Below are positions 1 to 10,217 of a stretch of 64,000 nt of DNA, piece by piece (position 1 is the first letter of the stretch; every line of letters starts with the position of its first letter). The stretch lies in assembly GCA_963849005.1 (NCBI GenBank), contig CAWKGC010000023.1, positions 372,001-436,000 of the forward strand, in the 5' to 3' direction. The position numbers were made by a program, and so were the translations under genes. Below the pieces are notes generated by a model. The model ran no database searches and was not told the DNA's origin. It was given only the letters and a program-made list of their open reading frames with translations. The DNA comes from CAWKGC01 sp963849005 (GTDB taxonomy: Bacteria > Pseudomonadota > Gammaproteobacteria > Burkholderiales > Usitatibacteraceae).

Positions 1-1441
1 TCGCCGAGCAGGTCATCAGCGGCGCGATCATGATCGTCACCAGCCGGTCGCGCGGATTGGCGATGGTGCGCGCCGCCATGATCCCGGGGATCGCGCAGGC
101 GAAGCTCGACAGCAAGGGGATGAAGGAACGGCCGGAGAGCCCGACGCTGCCCATGATGCGATCGAGCAGGAAGGCCGCGCGCGGCAGGTAGCCCGACTCC
201 TCGAGGACGAGGATGAAGAAGAACAGGATCAGGATCTGCGGCAGGAACACCAGTACGCTGCCCAGTCCGGCAATGATGCCGTCCACGAGCAGGCTCCTTG
301 CCCATTTGCCCGGCATCGCCGCGCCTACGGTGGTGCCGAGCCAGGCGGTGCCTTGCTTGATCAGGTCCATGGGAACCGTGGCCCACGAAAACACCGCCTG
401 GAACATCAGGAACAAGGTCGCGAGCAGCAGCAGCGGATCCCCACACCGGGTGCAGCACGACGCCGTCGATCCTGTCGCTCGCCGTGTGGGGGATTGCTTC
501 GTCCAGGCCCAGGCGGGCGAGGATGCCCTGGATGGTCTTGTGGTCGCCTTCGATGCTTGCCCTTGAGTCGAAGTGGGCGTCGACCGGGCCCGCCGCCGGG
601 CTGCGCGGAACTGCAGCGTCCAGAAGCGGACGCAGCGCCGACTCGCCCCCCGATCGCACGGCGACCGTCTTCACCACGGGGACGCCGAGCTCACGCGCGA
701 GCGCTTCGGCGTCGATGTTCACGCCTCGGCTCTCGCTACGTCGGCCATGTTCAATGCCACGACGCAGGGCAGGCCCAGTCGCCGCACTGCCAGCACCAGC
801 CGCAGGTTGCGCCTGAGGTTGGTGGCATCCAGCACGCAGATGACGAGGTCGGGCTGCCGTTCGCCCTTGGCGCGCCCGAACAGGACATCGGTGGTGATCC
901 GCTCATCGGGCGAGCGGGGATTGAGGCTGTAGGCACCTGGCAGGTCGAGCACGCGAACTGCCTTTCCGCCGTGGCCCGTGAGCTTGCCTTCCTTGCGCTC
1001 GACCGTTACGCCCGCGTAGTTCGCCACCTTCTGGCGGCCTCCGGTCAGCAGGTTGAAGAGCGCCGTCTTTCCGCAATTGGGATTGCCGACCAGCGCAATC
1101 AGCGGGCCGGGCTTGTGGAAATGAAGGGGCGACGAATTCGCGGCGGCACTCATCGCGTCGCGGGAGAATTCGTCGTTCGCCCTGACATGAATGCAGGCCG
1201 CTTCCGCCCTGCGCAGCGCGAAAGTGGACGATCCGATGCGAACCACAAGCGGATCGCCGCCCAGCATTCCGCGGGCCATGAGGGTGACTCGTTCGCCGGG
1301 AATGAAGCCGATTTCCTCCAGCCACTGCGCCCATTCCGGCGCCTCCCGCGGGCTGGCGACGAGCGTTACCACGTGGGGCTGGCCCATCGGGGCGTCGGCA
1401 AGCGTTGGCGAGGACTGTCTATCGGTCATGTTTGCCCGCAT
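1..1441 (-). CDS. feoB: FeoA-FeoB fusion ferrous iron transporter, partial at left edge, frameshifted
   Basis: Imports Fe(II) across the inner membrane, with a GTPase domain coupled to a membrane channel. The N-terminal ~90 residues form a FeoA-like SH3 domain (EEIGFIPGERVTL, then VVRIG). The G domain follows, with GNPNCGKT (G1), DLPG (G3) and NMAD (G4). Toward the left edge the FeoB membrane core is visible: LVFLPQILILFFFILVLEE, then SFIPLLSSFACAIPGIMAAR, and APLMTCSA at the edge. The frame breaks near 722 and near 440, but homology continues across both, so I treat it as one gene. The C-terminus lies outside the window. The start could be the ATG at 1441 or the in-frame ATG at 1429. FeoA is usually a separate small protein; fusion to FeoB is known but less common. 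The upstream promoter carries a Fur-box-like site. Confidence 0.9.
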
Positions 1442-1497
1442 CAGGGCGCCGGGTGGTTTGATCCGGCACGGGTGCTTCCTGGGTGCAGAGAAAGCTC

Positions 1498-1526
1498 ATT
1501 ATAATGCGAGTAATTCCTATTCGCAA
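1498..1526 (-). promoter_or_regulatory. feoAB promoter with Fur-box-like operator
   Basis: Reading leftward there is a -35-like TTGCGA (1521-1526), a 17-bp spacer and a perfect -10 TATAAT (1498-1503), about 60-70 bp upstream of the feoAB start. A 19-bp imperfect palindrome, AATGCGAGTAATTCCTATT (1503-1521), fills the spacer and resembles the Fur consensus AATGAGAATNATTCTCATT at about 14 of 18 defined positions. Occupancy there would block RNA polymerase. TATAAT also reads on the plus strand (1500-1505), so the site may serve the divergent gcdH gene as well. Fur control of feoAB is established in many proteobacteria; here it is inferred from position and motif. Confidence 0.6.
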
Positions 1527-1602
1527 GGTTGGGTTTTCGCGCCCGCCATGGCTGTTAGACTTCAGTGCAGCCCCTTTCCATTTCTCTGCGCCGAGACGAC
1601 CC

Positions 1603-2789
<1,187 letters not shown>

Positions 2790-2824
2790 CGGCGATTGGC
2801 CCGAACGATGCCACCCAGGCGGAC

Positions 2825-3733
2825 ATGAAGCCGCGCAAGCACCGACCGCACTTGATCGCGCTCCTGCTCGCGATTTCGTGCGCGCTGGTCGCAATCCTCC
2901 CGGGTGATCCCCACTCCAACGCTGCCCCCGCGCCAGCAACGCCTGCGGCCGACGCCGTGAAGGCTCCTGCCGCGAGTCCGACGGGCATTGGCGAGGAGTA
3001 CCGGCAATCCCGCGACCTGTGGGCCTTCTTCCTGCGCCATGCGCAATCCGCGCGCGACGGCGCGACCCTGTACTTCCTTTCGCAGGCGCTCGAGGAGTGC
3101 TACGTGATCTCGCATGCGCTCGACGAGACCGGCCGCAAGCGCGACTGGCGCGAAGTGTCGGCCGGCGCCGGAGATGCGCTTGCCAGCCTCGCCGCCAAGG
3201 AACTGCTTGCCGCGCCCTGCCGCGGCTTTGGCGACCAGCCGATCGATGCCCGCGACGTGCTCGCGCTGGTTGCGGAATCGGCGGCGATGGACGAACCGCG
3301 CGCGCTCGCGCGCATGCTGCTGTTTCGCGACATTGCCGCGCCCAAGGACGAGCTTGTCCCGCTGTTGCAGGACCTGCTCGCATCCCGGGATCCCTCTGTC
3401 GTCCGCGATGTCGGCGCGTTCCTTTCGCGCGGGGAGACCGAGTGGATTTTCGGAGGGAAGGCAATCGACGCGCATACCGCCGCGATCGCCTGGGAACTTG
3501 CCGCGTGCGACCTGGGGTTCGATTGCGGGGCGGCAAGCCGGCTGGTGCGCACGCAATGCGCGTTCAGCGGGATATGCCGGGCGGGCAGCTATGAAGCCGC
3601 GCTGTCCTTCCTGGAGGAACCCGGCGAACTGCAGGGCGCGCAGCAAGTCCGCGGCGGCATCGTGAAGGCGATTTCCGAAGGCAACTGGGACTGGCTCGGG
3701 CTCGGCGAAAGCAACGCTGCCGCCCCCCGCTGA
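2825..3733 (+). CDS. Unknown exported protein, 302 aa
   Basis: I do not recognise this protein. It begins with a basic N-terminus and a hydrophobic stretch (LIALLLAISCALVAIL), read as a signal peptide or anchor, followed by an Ala/Pro-rich linker to about residue 55. The rest is Ala/Leu-rich, apparently helical, and contains seven cysteines (ECYVIS, APCRGFG, ACDLGFDCGAASRLVRTQC, SGICRAG); several lie close together and may form disulfides in the periplasm. The reading frame is intact although its neighbours are frameshifted. It starts 35 bp after gcdH on the same strand and could be co-transcribed, but nothing links it functionally to glutarate metabolism. It is probably a conserved hypothetical of related betaproteobacteria. 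Confidence 0.7.
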   Translation: MKPRKHRPHLIALLLAISCALVAILPGDPHSNAAPAPATPAADAVKAPAASPTGIGEEYRQSRDLWAFFLRHAQSARDGATLYFLSQALEECYVISHALDETGRKRDWREVSAGAGDALASLAAKELLAAPCRGFGDQPIDARDVLALVAESAAMDEPRALARMLLFRDIAAPKDELVPLLQDLLASRDPSVVRDVGAFLSRGETEWIFGGKAIDAHTAAIAWELAACDLGFDCGAASRLVRTQCAFSGICRAGSYEAALSFLEEPGELQGAQQVRGGIVKAISEGNWDWLGLGESNAAAPR

Positions 3734-3801
3734 AACCCGCCCCCGTCGCCCGCGAAGTCCATGCCGGGTACAGCGTCCCGACTGGTGGGGACCGCGGCCC
3801 C

Positions 3802-4716
3802 CTAGGCAAGGTGCCGATTCACGACCTCGCCGCGGCTCTCGACCAGGCGATCGATGGCAGCCAGCATTGCCGCGTCAAAGCGGTCGACGGCGCCTGCGGG
3901 AACCTCCCCGCGAAAGAAATGGCACAGGTTTGCCGCGGCCACGCGATGGCCGAATCGGTGCGCGAACAGGCGAGGCAGGGTTTGCCTGCCGGTCGCTATC
4001 TGGACGAGGATTTCCGGCGTGAAGAGGCCGACCGAGGTGAGGCGTTCGATGGGCGCGCCTTCTGTCAGGGTGGTGAGCAGCCGTGGTCCCGCAATCGTGC
4101 GGGCAATGGGCCCTTCCGGATGGGCCCGAACGGTGTTCTCGACCGCGTCGAAGTAGCGAAGAAACATGGGGTGCGCGCGCCGGGAGCCGAGCAACGCGCC
4201 GTTCACGCCGCGCGGCGTGGCGAATCCCCGTCCTTGCGCGTCTTCCCAGACAGTCACTTCCTCGATGACCGTGAAGCCTGTTGCCGGATCGATCGCGAGC
4301 GCCGCCGGATCGAAGACGAGAACGTCGGCGTCGACCCAGAGCACGAATTCCTCGCCGGCGTCGAACCGTTCCTGCATCAAGTAGAGGCGGGCGACATCGG
4401 TGAGCGGTCCCGTCTCCGGCGCGCAGCGCTCCTTGAACCACGCTGGGGCGCGATCGAAAAACGTGGAGCTGAACCTGTAATGGTAACCACGCTCCGCGGC
4501 CCAGCCGCGAACCGAGTCGAGGCAACGGGATATCCACGCCGGCGTGGACGCGGCCTCGTAGGCCTGCAGGAAGGTGACCGGGCCCTGGTCAATGCACCCT
4601 GTCGCCCAGGGACAGCTCGGGCGGCAATGGAAAGGCGGAAACGCCCTCCTCTTCGAGTGACTGCGCTTCTTCCGGCGTGACCCGGCCGCGGATTCCGCGC
4701 CGGGCTTCCTCGCCAT
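3802..4716 (-). CDS. Glycosyltransferase-like protein (GT-A fold, DxD motif)
   Basis: The region from GPVTFLQAYEAASTPAWISR to the end looks like a nucleotide-sugar-dependent glycosyltransferase. EEFVLWVDADVLVFDPAALA contains a DAD (DxD-type) metal-binding motif after a hydrophobic strand, as in GT-A folds. GFTVIEEVTVWED and a histidine near the C-terminus (HFFRGEVP) fit the same fold. No membrane segment is evident, so it is probably cytosolic. The 5' end is uncertain: the ATG at 4716 adds a basic tail that overlaps DUF1178 by 128 bp in another frame, whereas the conserved-looking part begins near 4605 without a good start codon. Either a long overlap, a rare start or an indel is possible. 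The acceptor is unknown. Confidence 0.65.
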   Translation of the reverse strand: MARKPGAESAAGSRRKKRSHSKRRAFPPFHCRPSCPWATGCIDQGPVTFLQAYEAASTPAWISRCLDSVRGWAAERGYHYRFSSTFFDRAPAWFKERCAPETGPLTDVARLYLMQERFDAGEEFVLWVDADVLVFDPAALAIDPATGFTVIEEVTVWEDAQGRGFATPRGVNGALLGSRRAHPMFLRYFDAVENTVRAHPEGPIARTIAGPRLLTTLTEGAPIERLTSVGLFTPEILVQIATGRQTLPRLFAHRFGHRVAAANLCHFFRGEVPAGAVDRFDAAMLAAIDRLVESRGEVVNRHLA

Positions 4717-5020
4717 AATGGATGCGCCGCGCGATTTCCGGGAAGGCGCGCCCGACTTCCTCGGTATTCGCCATCACGAAATGCTTCAGCTTGCGCAGTG
4801 CCTGTTCGCGCGCGGAAGGCACACGGGAGGCGCCGCCGACTTGTCGCCGCGCGGGCCCTACATTGATGTAGGGCGCCGAGGGCAGCTTGTTGATGTGCGC
4901 GTCTTCGCAGACTGGGCACGAAAGTCGTCCCGTATCGCGCTGGCGTTCGGCATCATCGGCCGAGGCAAACCAGCCTTCGAAGGAATGGCCGTGGCTGCAG
5001 GAGAGCTTGAAGACAATCAT
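4589..5020 (-). CDS. DUF1178 family protein
   Basis: A small protein of about 143 residues beginning MIVFKLSCSHGHSFEGWFAS, the usual opening of DUF1178 proteins, with CSHGH and CPVCEDAHINKLPSAPYIN. The paired cysteines suggest a zinc ribbon at the N-terminus. The C-terminal half (HYGEEARRGIRGRVTPEEA, then EEGVSAFPLPP) is also characteristic of the family. Its function is unknown. I chose the ATG at 5020 because it gives the conserved MIVF start; an upstream in-frame ATG (5056) only adds a non-conserved extension. The gene sits between the malonyl-CoA synthetase and the glycosyltransferase-like gene, all on the minus strand. Confidence 0.88.
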   Translation of the reverse strand: MIVFKLSCSHGHSFEGWFASADDAERQRDTGRLSCPVCEDAHINKLPSAPYINVGPARRQVGGASRVPSAREQALRKLKHFVMANTEEVGRAFPEIARRIHYGEEARRGIRGRVTPEEAQSLEEEGVSAFPLPPELSLGDRVH

Positions 5021-5092
5021 GGCCTTGAGATGGCGGCGCAATGCGCCGCCTTTCAAGACCGGTCGGGAGCAACCGGCGTGCCGACGGGAGAT

Positions 5093-6612
5093 TCATGCAC
5101 CGCCCAGCCGCTTGCGCAATTCGTTCTTCTGCACCTTCCCCATGGTGTTGCGCGGCAGTTCCTCGAGGAAGACCACGCGCTTGGGCACCTTGAAATTGGC
5201 CAGCTTCGCCTTGAGCGCGGCAATGATGTCGCCTTCGGATAAGCGCGGGCGCACCCTTGCGGGGCACGACCACCGCCGTCACTGCCTCCCCGAAATCGGC
5301 ATGCGGCAAGCCGATCACGGCGGATTCGAGCACGCCGGGCAGCTCGTCGATGGCGAGTTCGATCTCCTTGGGATAGACGTTGAAGCCGCCGGTGATGATC
5401 AGGTCCTTGGAGCGCCCGACGATGGAAAGATAGCCGTCGGCGGAGAACACGCCGACGTCGCCGGTCTTGAAGAAGCGGTCCGCGGTGAACTCCTCCCGGT
5501 CCTTCTCGGGCATTCGCCAATAACCGGCGAGGACGTTGTCGCCCTTCACCTGCACGTTGCCGACCTCGCCCGGCGCGAGCGGACGGTCCGCCTCGTCCGC
5601 CACGCGCACCTGCACGCCCGGCAGCGGCAGGCCGACTGTCCCGCCGCGGCGCTCGCCGTCCAGCGGGTTCGAGGTGAGCATGCCCGTTTCCGTCATGCCG
5701 TAACGCTCGAGGATCACATGCCCGGTGCGCGCGCGGAATTCTTCGAAGGTCTCGGCGAGCAGGGGGGCGGAGCCGGAGATGAACAGCCGCATGTTCGAGC
5801 ATGCCTCGCGGTTGAGCGCGTTTTCGGCGAGCAAGCCGCGTAGTAGAAGGTCGGCACGCCCATGAACACCGTGGACATCGGCGAAATCGGCCAGCGCGCG
5901 CCGCGCGTCGAACTTCTCGTGGAAGCGGATCATCGAGCCGTTGAGAAGCGCCGTGTGGCAGGCGACGAACAGGCCATGCACATGGAAGAGCGGCAGCATG
6001 TGCACCAGCACGTCGCCCTCGCGAAAGCCCCAGTAGCGGTGCAGCGTGACTCGCATTGGAGGCGAGGTTCCGGTGCGTGATCATCGCGCCCTTGGAGCGC
6101 CCCGTGGTGCCCGAGGTATAGAGGATGGCCGCGAGGTCCTCCGGCGCCCTTTCGGCGATGCCGAACTTCGCTCGCTTGCGGACGCGGCGGCCTCGATGAA
6201 ACTGCCGCCACCGCCTTCGTCCATGGAGAAGACATGGGCGATCCCGCGACGCCTCGCGAGCGACTCCAGCCACGGCAGGGATTTCGGCTGCGCGATCACC
6301 GCGCGCGGCTCCGCATTCTCGAGGAAATAGGTTACCTCGCCTTCCTGGTAGGCGTTGTTCAAGCGGCAGGTAGACGAGCCCGGCGCGCAGGCAGGCAAGG
6401 TAGAGGAACAGGGCCTGCGGCGACTTCTCGACCTGCACTGCGACGCGATCTCCCGGAACGAGCCCGAGGTCGGCAAGCAGGCTCGCATAGCGTGCTGCAT
6501 GCGCCTCCAGTTCCGAGAAGCTGTAGCGCCGGCCCGTGCCGGTCTCGATAGCCGGGTCGCCGGGGCAGCGCGAAAAGCGTTCGGCGAACAGCGCGTAAAG
6601 GTTGCCGTTCAT
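5093..6612 (-). CDS. matB: Malonyl-CoA synthetase (MatB-type acyl-CoA synthetase), frameshifted
   Basis: AMP-forming ligase that activates malonate (or methylmalonate) with ATP and CoA. The reassembled product is about 505 residues, typical of MatB. It carries LYTSGTTGRSKGAMITHRN (P-loop), LPLFHVHGLFVACHTALLNG, RYGMTETGM (adenylate motif), KTGDVGVFSADGYLSIVGRS and GGFNVYPKEIE. It ends LPRNTMGKVQKNELRKRL, with the catalytic lysine of the A10 motif. MatB hallmarks include NAYQEGEVTYFLENAEPR and the MIRFHEKFDARRAL stretch. Several frame breaks are visible (near 6360, 6165, 6060, 5840 and 5245), all with homology continuing. It overlaps the upstream carboxyltransferase gene by 4 bp, suggesting translational coupling. 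Confidence 0.88.
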
Positions 6613-7907
6613 GCGCGTTTCGACAAGGCGCCTTCGGGCACCACGCCGAGCTTGAGTTCTTCGTCGGCAACCCCGCGGCGCGGTAGTCGTCGATCTCCGG
6701 CGCTGCCTCGCGCGATTCGCCGAGGATGCTGGCGATCGCCGCGCCTGGCAGGACCTGGATCTCGATGCCGTGCGCCACGCTCACCTTGTCCGCCGGGCTT
6801 GCCAGCGCCACATAGACGCCGCCGCCGGAACGGCCGAGCACCAATGTCTCCAGCGCGGTGCCGGTGGCTCGCAATACGCCCAAGGCAAGGCTCAGCGTGG
6901 CGAGATACTCCGAGAGCACCGCGCGTTCTTCGTCGAGATTGGCGAGGTGCGATTCGCAATCAAGCAGGATCACGCGCGCGCGTAGCGTCGCTCGAGAGCG
7001 AGCTTCCAGGCGTGCTCGGCCAGGCGCAGCGCGCGTTCGCCACCCAACGGCCGCCCGCCGAGGATTCCCAGAAGGCCGATGGCCTCGCCACCCGACTTCG
7101 CCTCGCCCTGACAACACCGCCCAGGTCGCTGAGCGTGAATCCCTCGGGAAAGCACTTGCCGAGGTCCTTGCGCGCGACACTCTCGGGTGCCCCGCCGTGG
7201 AGCGCTTGGCCAGGCGGGACCGAGTGCCGCGAAGGTTTCTCCCATCCAGTCCCTCGTGCCCTGCGCGGCATTGGCAGCGTGCATTACGTTCTTCCCGAGG
7301 ACGGAGCTGCCGTCCCAGATGACATTTGCGGGGGCCGGCCTTGCGGCGCGCAGCAGAACCCAGCGCCGCTTCCGCCATGGCGCGGAACGTCTCGTCGAGT
7401 GCGCTCGCGCCGGCTGCCGACGCGAGTATCGATGGCCCGGACATCGCCAGTTGCGCACTGGGATGAAGGACGCGGACCCGCGCAAGGTGGGCAAGCATGC
7501 TCGCGCCGCCGAAGCAGTTGCGGCCGATCACGGCAAAGAGCGGCGCGCCGCCCAGCGCGGCGGCGAGCGCATCGCGGTACATCGCGCGGAATGCGCCAAG
7601 CGCCTTCAGTCCCTCGGAGACGCGCGCGCCGGCAGAATCGAGGTACAGCACGACCGGTGACTTTTCCAGCCGCGCGAGCCGGAACAGTTGTCCCAGCCGG
7701 GTTGCTTCGGCGATGCCGATCGACCCGCTGGCAATGCGGCTCTCCATCGATCGCCAGGTGCGCGGGCGCGCCTGCGAGCGTGCATCGGCCCACCGTGAGG
7801 TTTCCGACGAGTTCGCCCAGCGGCCTCATCGCCAATTCGGCCTTGAGGCGCTCGAGCAGCGCAGCTGGTGGGGCGATGTCCGGCATGAAGGCGAAATCAT
7901 ACGTCAT
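6609..7907 (-). CDS. Carboxyltransferase-domain protein, malonate decarboxylase beta/gamma-like fusion, frameshifted
   Basis: Crotonase/carboxyltransferase fold. The N-terminal half contains SPVVLYLDSAGARVSEG, ALGGAPLFAVIGRNCFGGAS and PSAQLAMSGPSILAS, resembling the beta subunit (MdcD) of biotin-independent malonate decarboxylase. The C-terminal half (RVILLDCESHLANLDEERA, LGRSGGGVYVALASPADKV, VQVLPGAAIASILGE) resembles the gamma subunit (MdcE). Reassembled length is about 430 residues, shorter than the sum of separate MdcD and MdcE, with at least three frame breaks (near 7760, 7330 and 7110). With the coupled matB, a plausible role is decarboxylation of malonyl-CoA to acetyl-CoA in place of MatA. 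An acyl-CoA carboxyltransferase role is the alternative; no biotin carboxylase gene is adjacent. Confidence 0.6.
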
Positions 7908-8017
7908 CGCGGACCGCGCGAGGCACGCTATGTCACCGGTCGTCCCGGAATACGAGGTGTGTCCCGGGATTCGGAAAGTAGCCTGACTCCGATCTCCAGC
8001 CCCATCCGGGTAGCTCG

Positions 8018-9353
8018 ATGCAAATGAACGCCGCCGCCCCAGCCGAGATCGTCGCCGCCTTCAAGGGCCGTTTCGAATGCGCTCGAGCGAATCGGCGAGG
8101 GCGGCATGGGCGAAGTGTTCCGCGGCCATGACCTGTTCCGCGACGTGTGGTGCCGTTGAAGATCGCGCGCAAGCGGAAGAACATGGCTGGCTGGGACCCG
8201 CGCCATGGAGAGCCTGTGGCTGAACGAGATGCGGCTCGCGGGAAAGCTGCGCCATCCGGCCATCGTCGAGGTCTTCGAGGCGGAACCAACGACCACTTCA
8301 GTTTCATCGTGATGGAGTACGTCGCCGGCGGCACGCTTCGGCCGTATACGGAGGCGGAGAACCTGCTGCCGCCGGATCGCATCGCCGACATCATCTTCCG
8401 GGTCGCGAGCGCGCTCGAGTACGCGACCTCCGAAGGGCTCCTGCATCGCGACGTCAAGCCCGCCAACATCCTGCTCGATGAGCACGGCGCGCCCCGCGTG
8501 AGCGACTTCGGCTCGGCCTATATCCTCACCTCGACTGAGACTCAGATCAGCGATGTCGGCACCCTGCCCTACATGCCGCCCGAGCATTTCAGCGGCAAGG
8601 CGCCGGGCGTCCAGACCGACATCTACGCGCTCGGCGTCACCGCCTACGAACTTCTCACCGGCGCCTATCCGTTCGAGGGATCGAGCACCGAGCGCGATGA
8701 TCTACCACAAGATGAACGGTGCGGACGCGCCGATCGCATCGCGCCGGCAGGGCGTGCCGGAGGGCTTTGCCGCCACCATCCATCGCGCGATCGACCGCGA
8801 TCCGGCCAGGCGATTCGCGCGTTGGCCTGATTTCCTCGCGGCGCTCGCCGAGGCGCTGCCGCAGAAAGGTGCTGCAAAGGTGGTCCTGCCGGAAAGCGCG
8901 CGCTACGAGATGTTTCGCCGCATCGGCTTCTTTGCCGAGTTTGCGGAAGCCGAATTGTGGGAGGCGGCGCGGATCGGCACGGTGCGCGAGCTGTCCGAGG
9001 GAGAGACGCTGTTTGCGGAAGGGTCGCGCGAAAGCGCGCTGTTCCTGATCGAGCGCGGCGAACTCGTGGTGACGCGCAAGGGCACGCCGCTCAACCGCGT
9101 CGGCGCCGGGGACTGCATCGGCGAGATGGCCTACATCTACGAGGCGAATCCGGTGCGCTCGGCCTCGGTACACGCAGCCAGCGCCGCCGGGCTGATCGCC
9201 TTCCAGCCGGGCGCCTTGAAGAGCTCCTCGGAGCGGCTGCAGGCGGCGTTCGCGCGGGCCTTCATGCGCGTGCTTGCCGACCGGCTGAAGCAGTCCAATG
9301 ACCGCTTCCTGGCGCTCGCGCGCACTGTCTCGAAGGCGGACAAGGCGCGCTAG
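8018..9353 (+). CDS. Serine/threonine protein kinase with C-terminal cyclic-nucleotide-binding domain, frameshifted
   Basis: The N-terminal half is a Hanks-type kinase: glycine loop GEGGMGEVFRG (near 8097), the VAIK-like lysine in PLKIARKRKN, EYVAGGTL hinge, HRDVKPANILL catalytic loop (near 8450), DFGSA metal site (near 8505), YMPPEHF in place of APE, and DIYALGVTAYELLTGAYPFEG. A linker leads to a cNMP-binding/CRP-like domain (about 8910-9240): ELSEGETLFAEGSRESALFL, GAGDCIGEMAYIYEANPVRSAS. The last part supplies a phosphate-binding cassette with GEM and R. No transmembrane helix is seen, so it is probably a cytosolic kinase gated by a nucleotide or other ligand. Frame breaks occur near 8065, 8145, 8205, 8280 and 8695. 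The start is the ATG at 8018 or at 8024. The target is unknown. Confidence 0.85.
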
Positions 9354-9362
9354 CCGGAAAGG

Positions 9363-10217
9363 CTATTCCGGCAGCGCCTGGATCGAGTAGGCCGCCTTCA
9401 TCGTCGGGCTCAGGGGCGCGCCAAGCGGGTCGAACCATTTCGCGTAGATCTTCTCGATCTCGCCGCTGCGAAAAGGCCGGAGAGCGTCTTGTTCACCGCG
9501 AGCTTGAAGTCGGGATCGCCGCGGCGAAACATCAGCCCGAACGGCTCGTACGACAAGTGCCTGCCGACCACTGCGTAGTCCTTCGGGCTCTTGGCGCTCG
9601 CGGCCAGCCCCAACAACTGGATGTCGTCGCTGACGTTGGCGTCCACGCGCCCGGTCTCGAGCGCCAGGAAGCCTTCGCCGTGGTCCTTGACGTTGAGGAT
9701 CTTGATGCCGAGTTGCTTCTGCTCGTTGAGCTGCTTGATGATGCGCTCGTTGGTGGTGCCCTGCGACACCGAGATGGTCTTGCCCTTCAGGTCCTCGACT
9801 TCCTTGATGCCGGATTTCACCTTGACCAGCAGCCGCGTGCCGCCGATGAAGGTGATGTGCGAGAACTCCACCTGCTTCTGGCGGGTGAGCGTGTTGGTGG
9901 TCGACCCGCACTCGAGATCGACGGTGCCGTTGGCCACCAGCGGAACCCGGGTCTGCGAAATGACCGGCACCTGCTTCACCTGCAAGTTGGGCATGGCGAG
10001 GTCGACCTTCAGCGCGTCGACGACCTTCATGCACAGGTCGATCGAAAAGCCGATCACCTTCTGGCTGTCGTCGAGATAGGAAAACGGAATCGAGGTCTCG
10101 CGCACGCCGAGCGTGATGGTGCCGCTGTCCTTGATCTTCTTCAGCGTGCCGGTGAGTTCCTGCGCGTCGGCCGTTGCGCACGCAAGGAGGGCGGCGATGA
10201 GGATGAGTTTTTTCAAT
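9363..10217 (-). CDS. gltI: Glutamate/aspartate-type ABC transporter substrate-binding protein
   Basis: Periplasmic family-3 solute-binding protein of about 284 residues, with a signal peptide (KKLILIAALLACATADA). ITLGVRETSIPFSYLD, IGFSIDLCMKVVDALK, VANGTVDLECGSTTNT, GKTISVSQGTTNERII and SYEPFGLMFRRGDPDFKLAVN match GltI-like glutamate/aspartate binders. The start is a TTG (10215-10217) whose TGA-overlapping context, ATTGA, joins it to the upstream dehydrogenase gene; an ATG is absent at the signal peptide. One frame break near 9478 shifts the last 35 residues (true end GEIEKIYAKWFDPLGAPL). No permease or ATPase gene is adjacent, so it must share a transporter encoded elsewhere. A glutamate or hydroxyglutarate-like ligand would fit the neighbour, but that is inference. 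Confidence 0.85.
   Translation of the reverse strand: MEKTHPHRRPPCVRNGRRAGTHRHAEEDQGQRHHHARRARDLDSVFLSRRQPEGDRLFDRPVHEGRRRAEGRPRHAQLAGEAGAGHFADPGSAGGQRHRRSRVRVDHQHAHPPEAGGVLAHHLHRRHAAAGQGEIRHQGSRGPEGQDHLGVAGHHQRAHHQAAQRAEATRHQDPQRQGPRRRLPGARDRARGRQRQRRHPVVGAGRERQEPEGLRSGRQALVVRAVRADVSPRRSRLQARGEQDALRPFRSGEIEKIYAKWFDPLGAPLSPTMKAAYSIQALPE

Noticed and set aside
9363..10217. The gltI-like gene as part of the aap transporter system at 56-60 kb
   Set aside because: It is about 46 kb away, has its own upstream partner gene, and aapJ already supplies the binding protein there.
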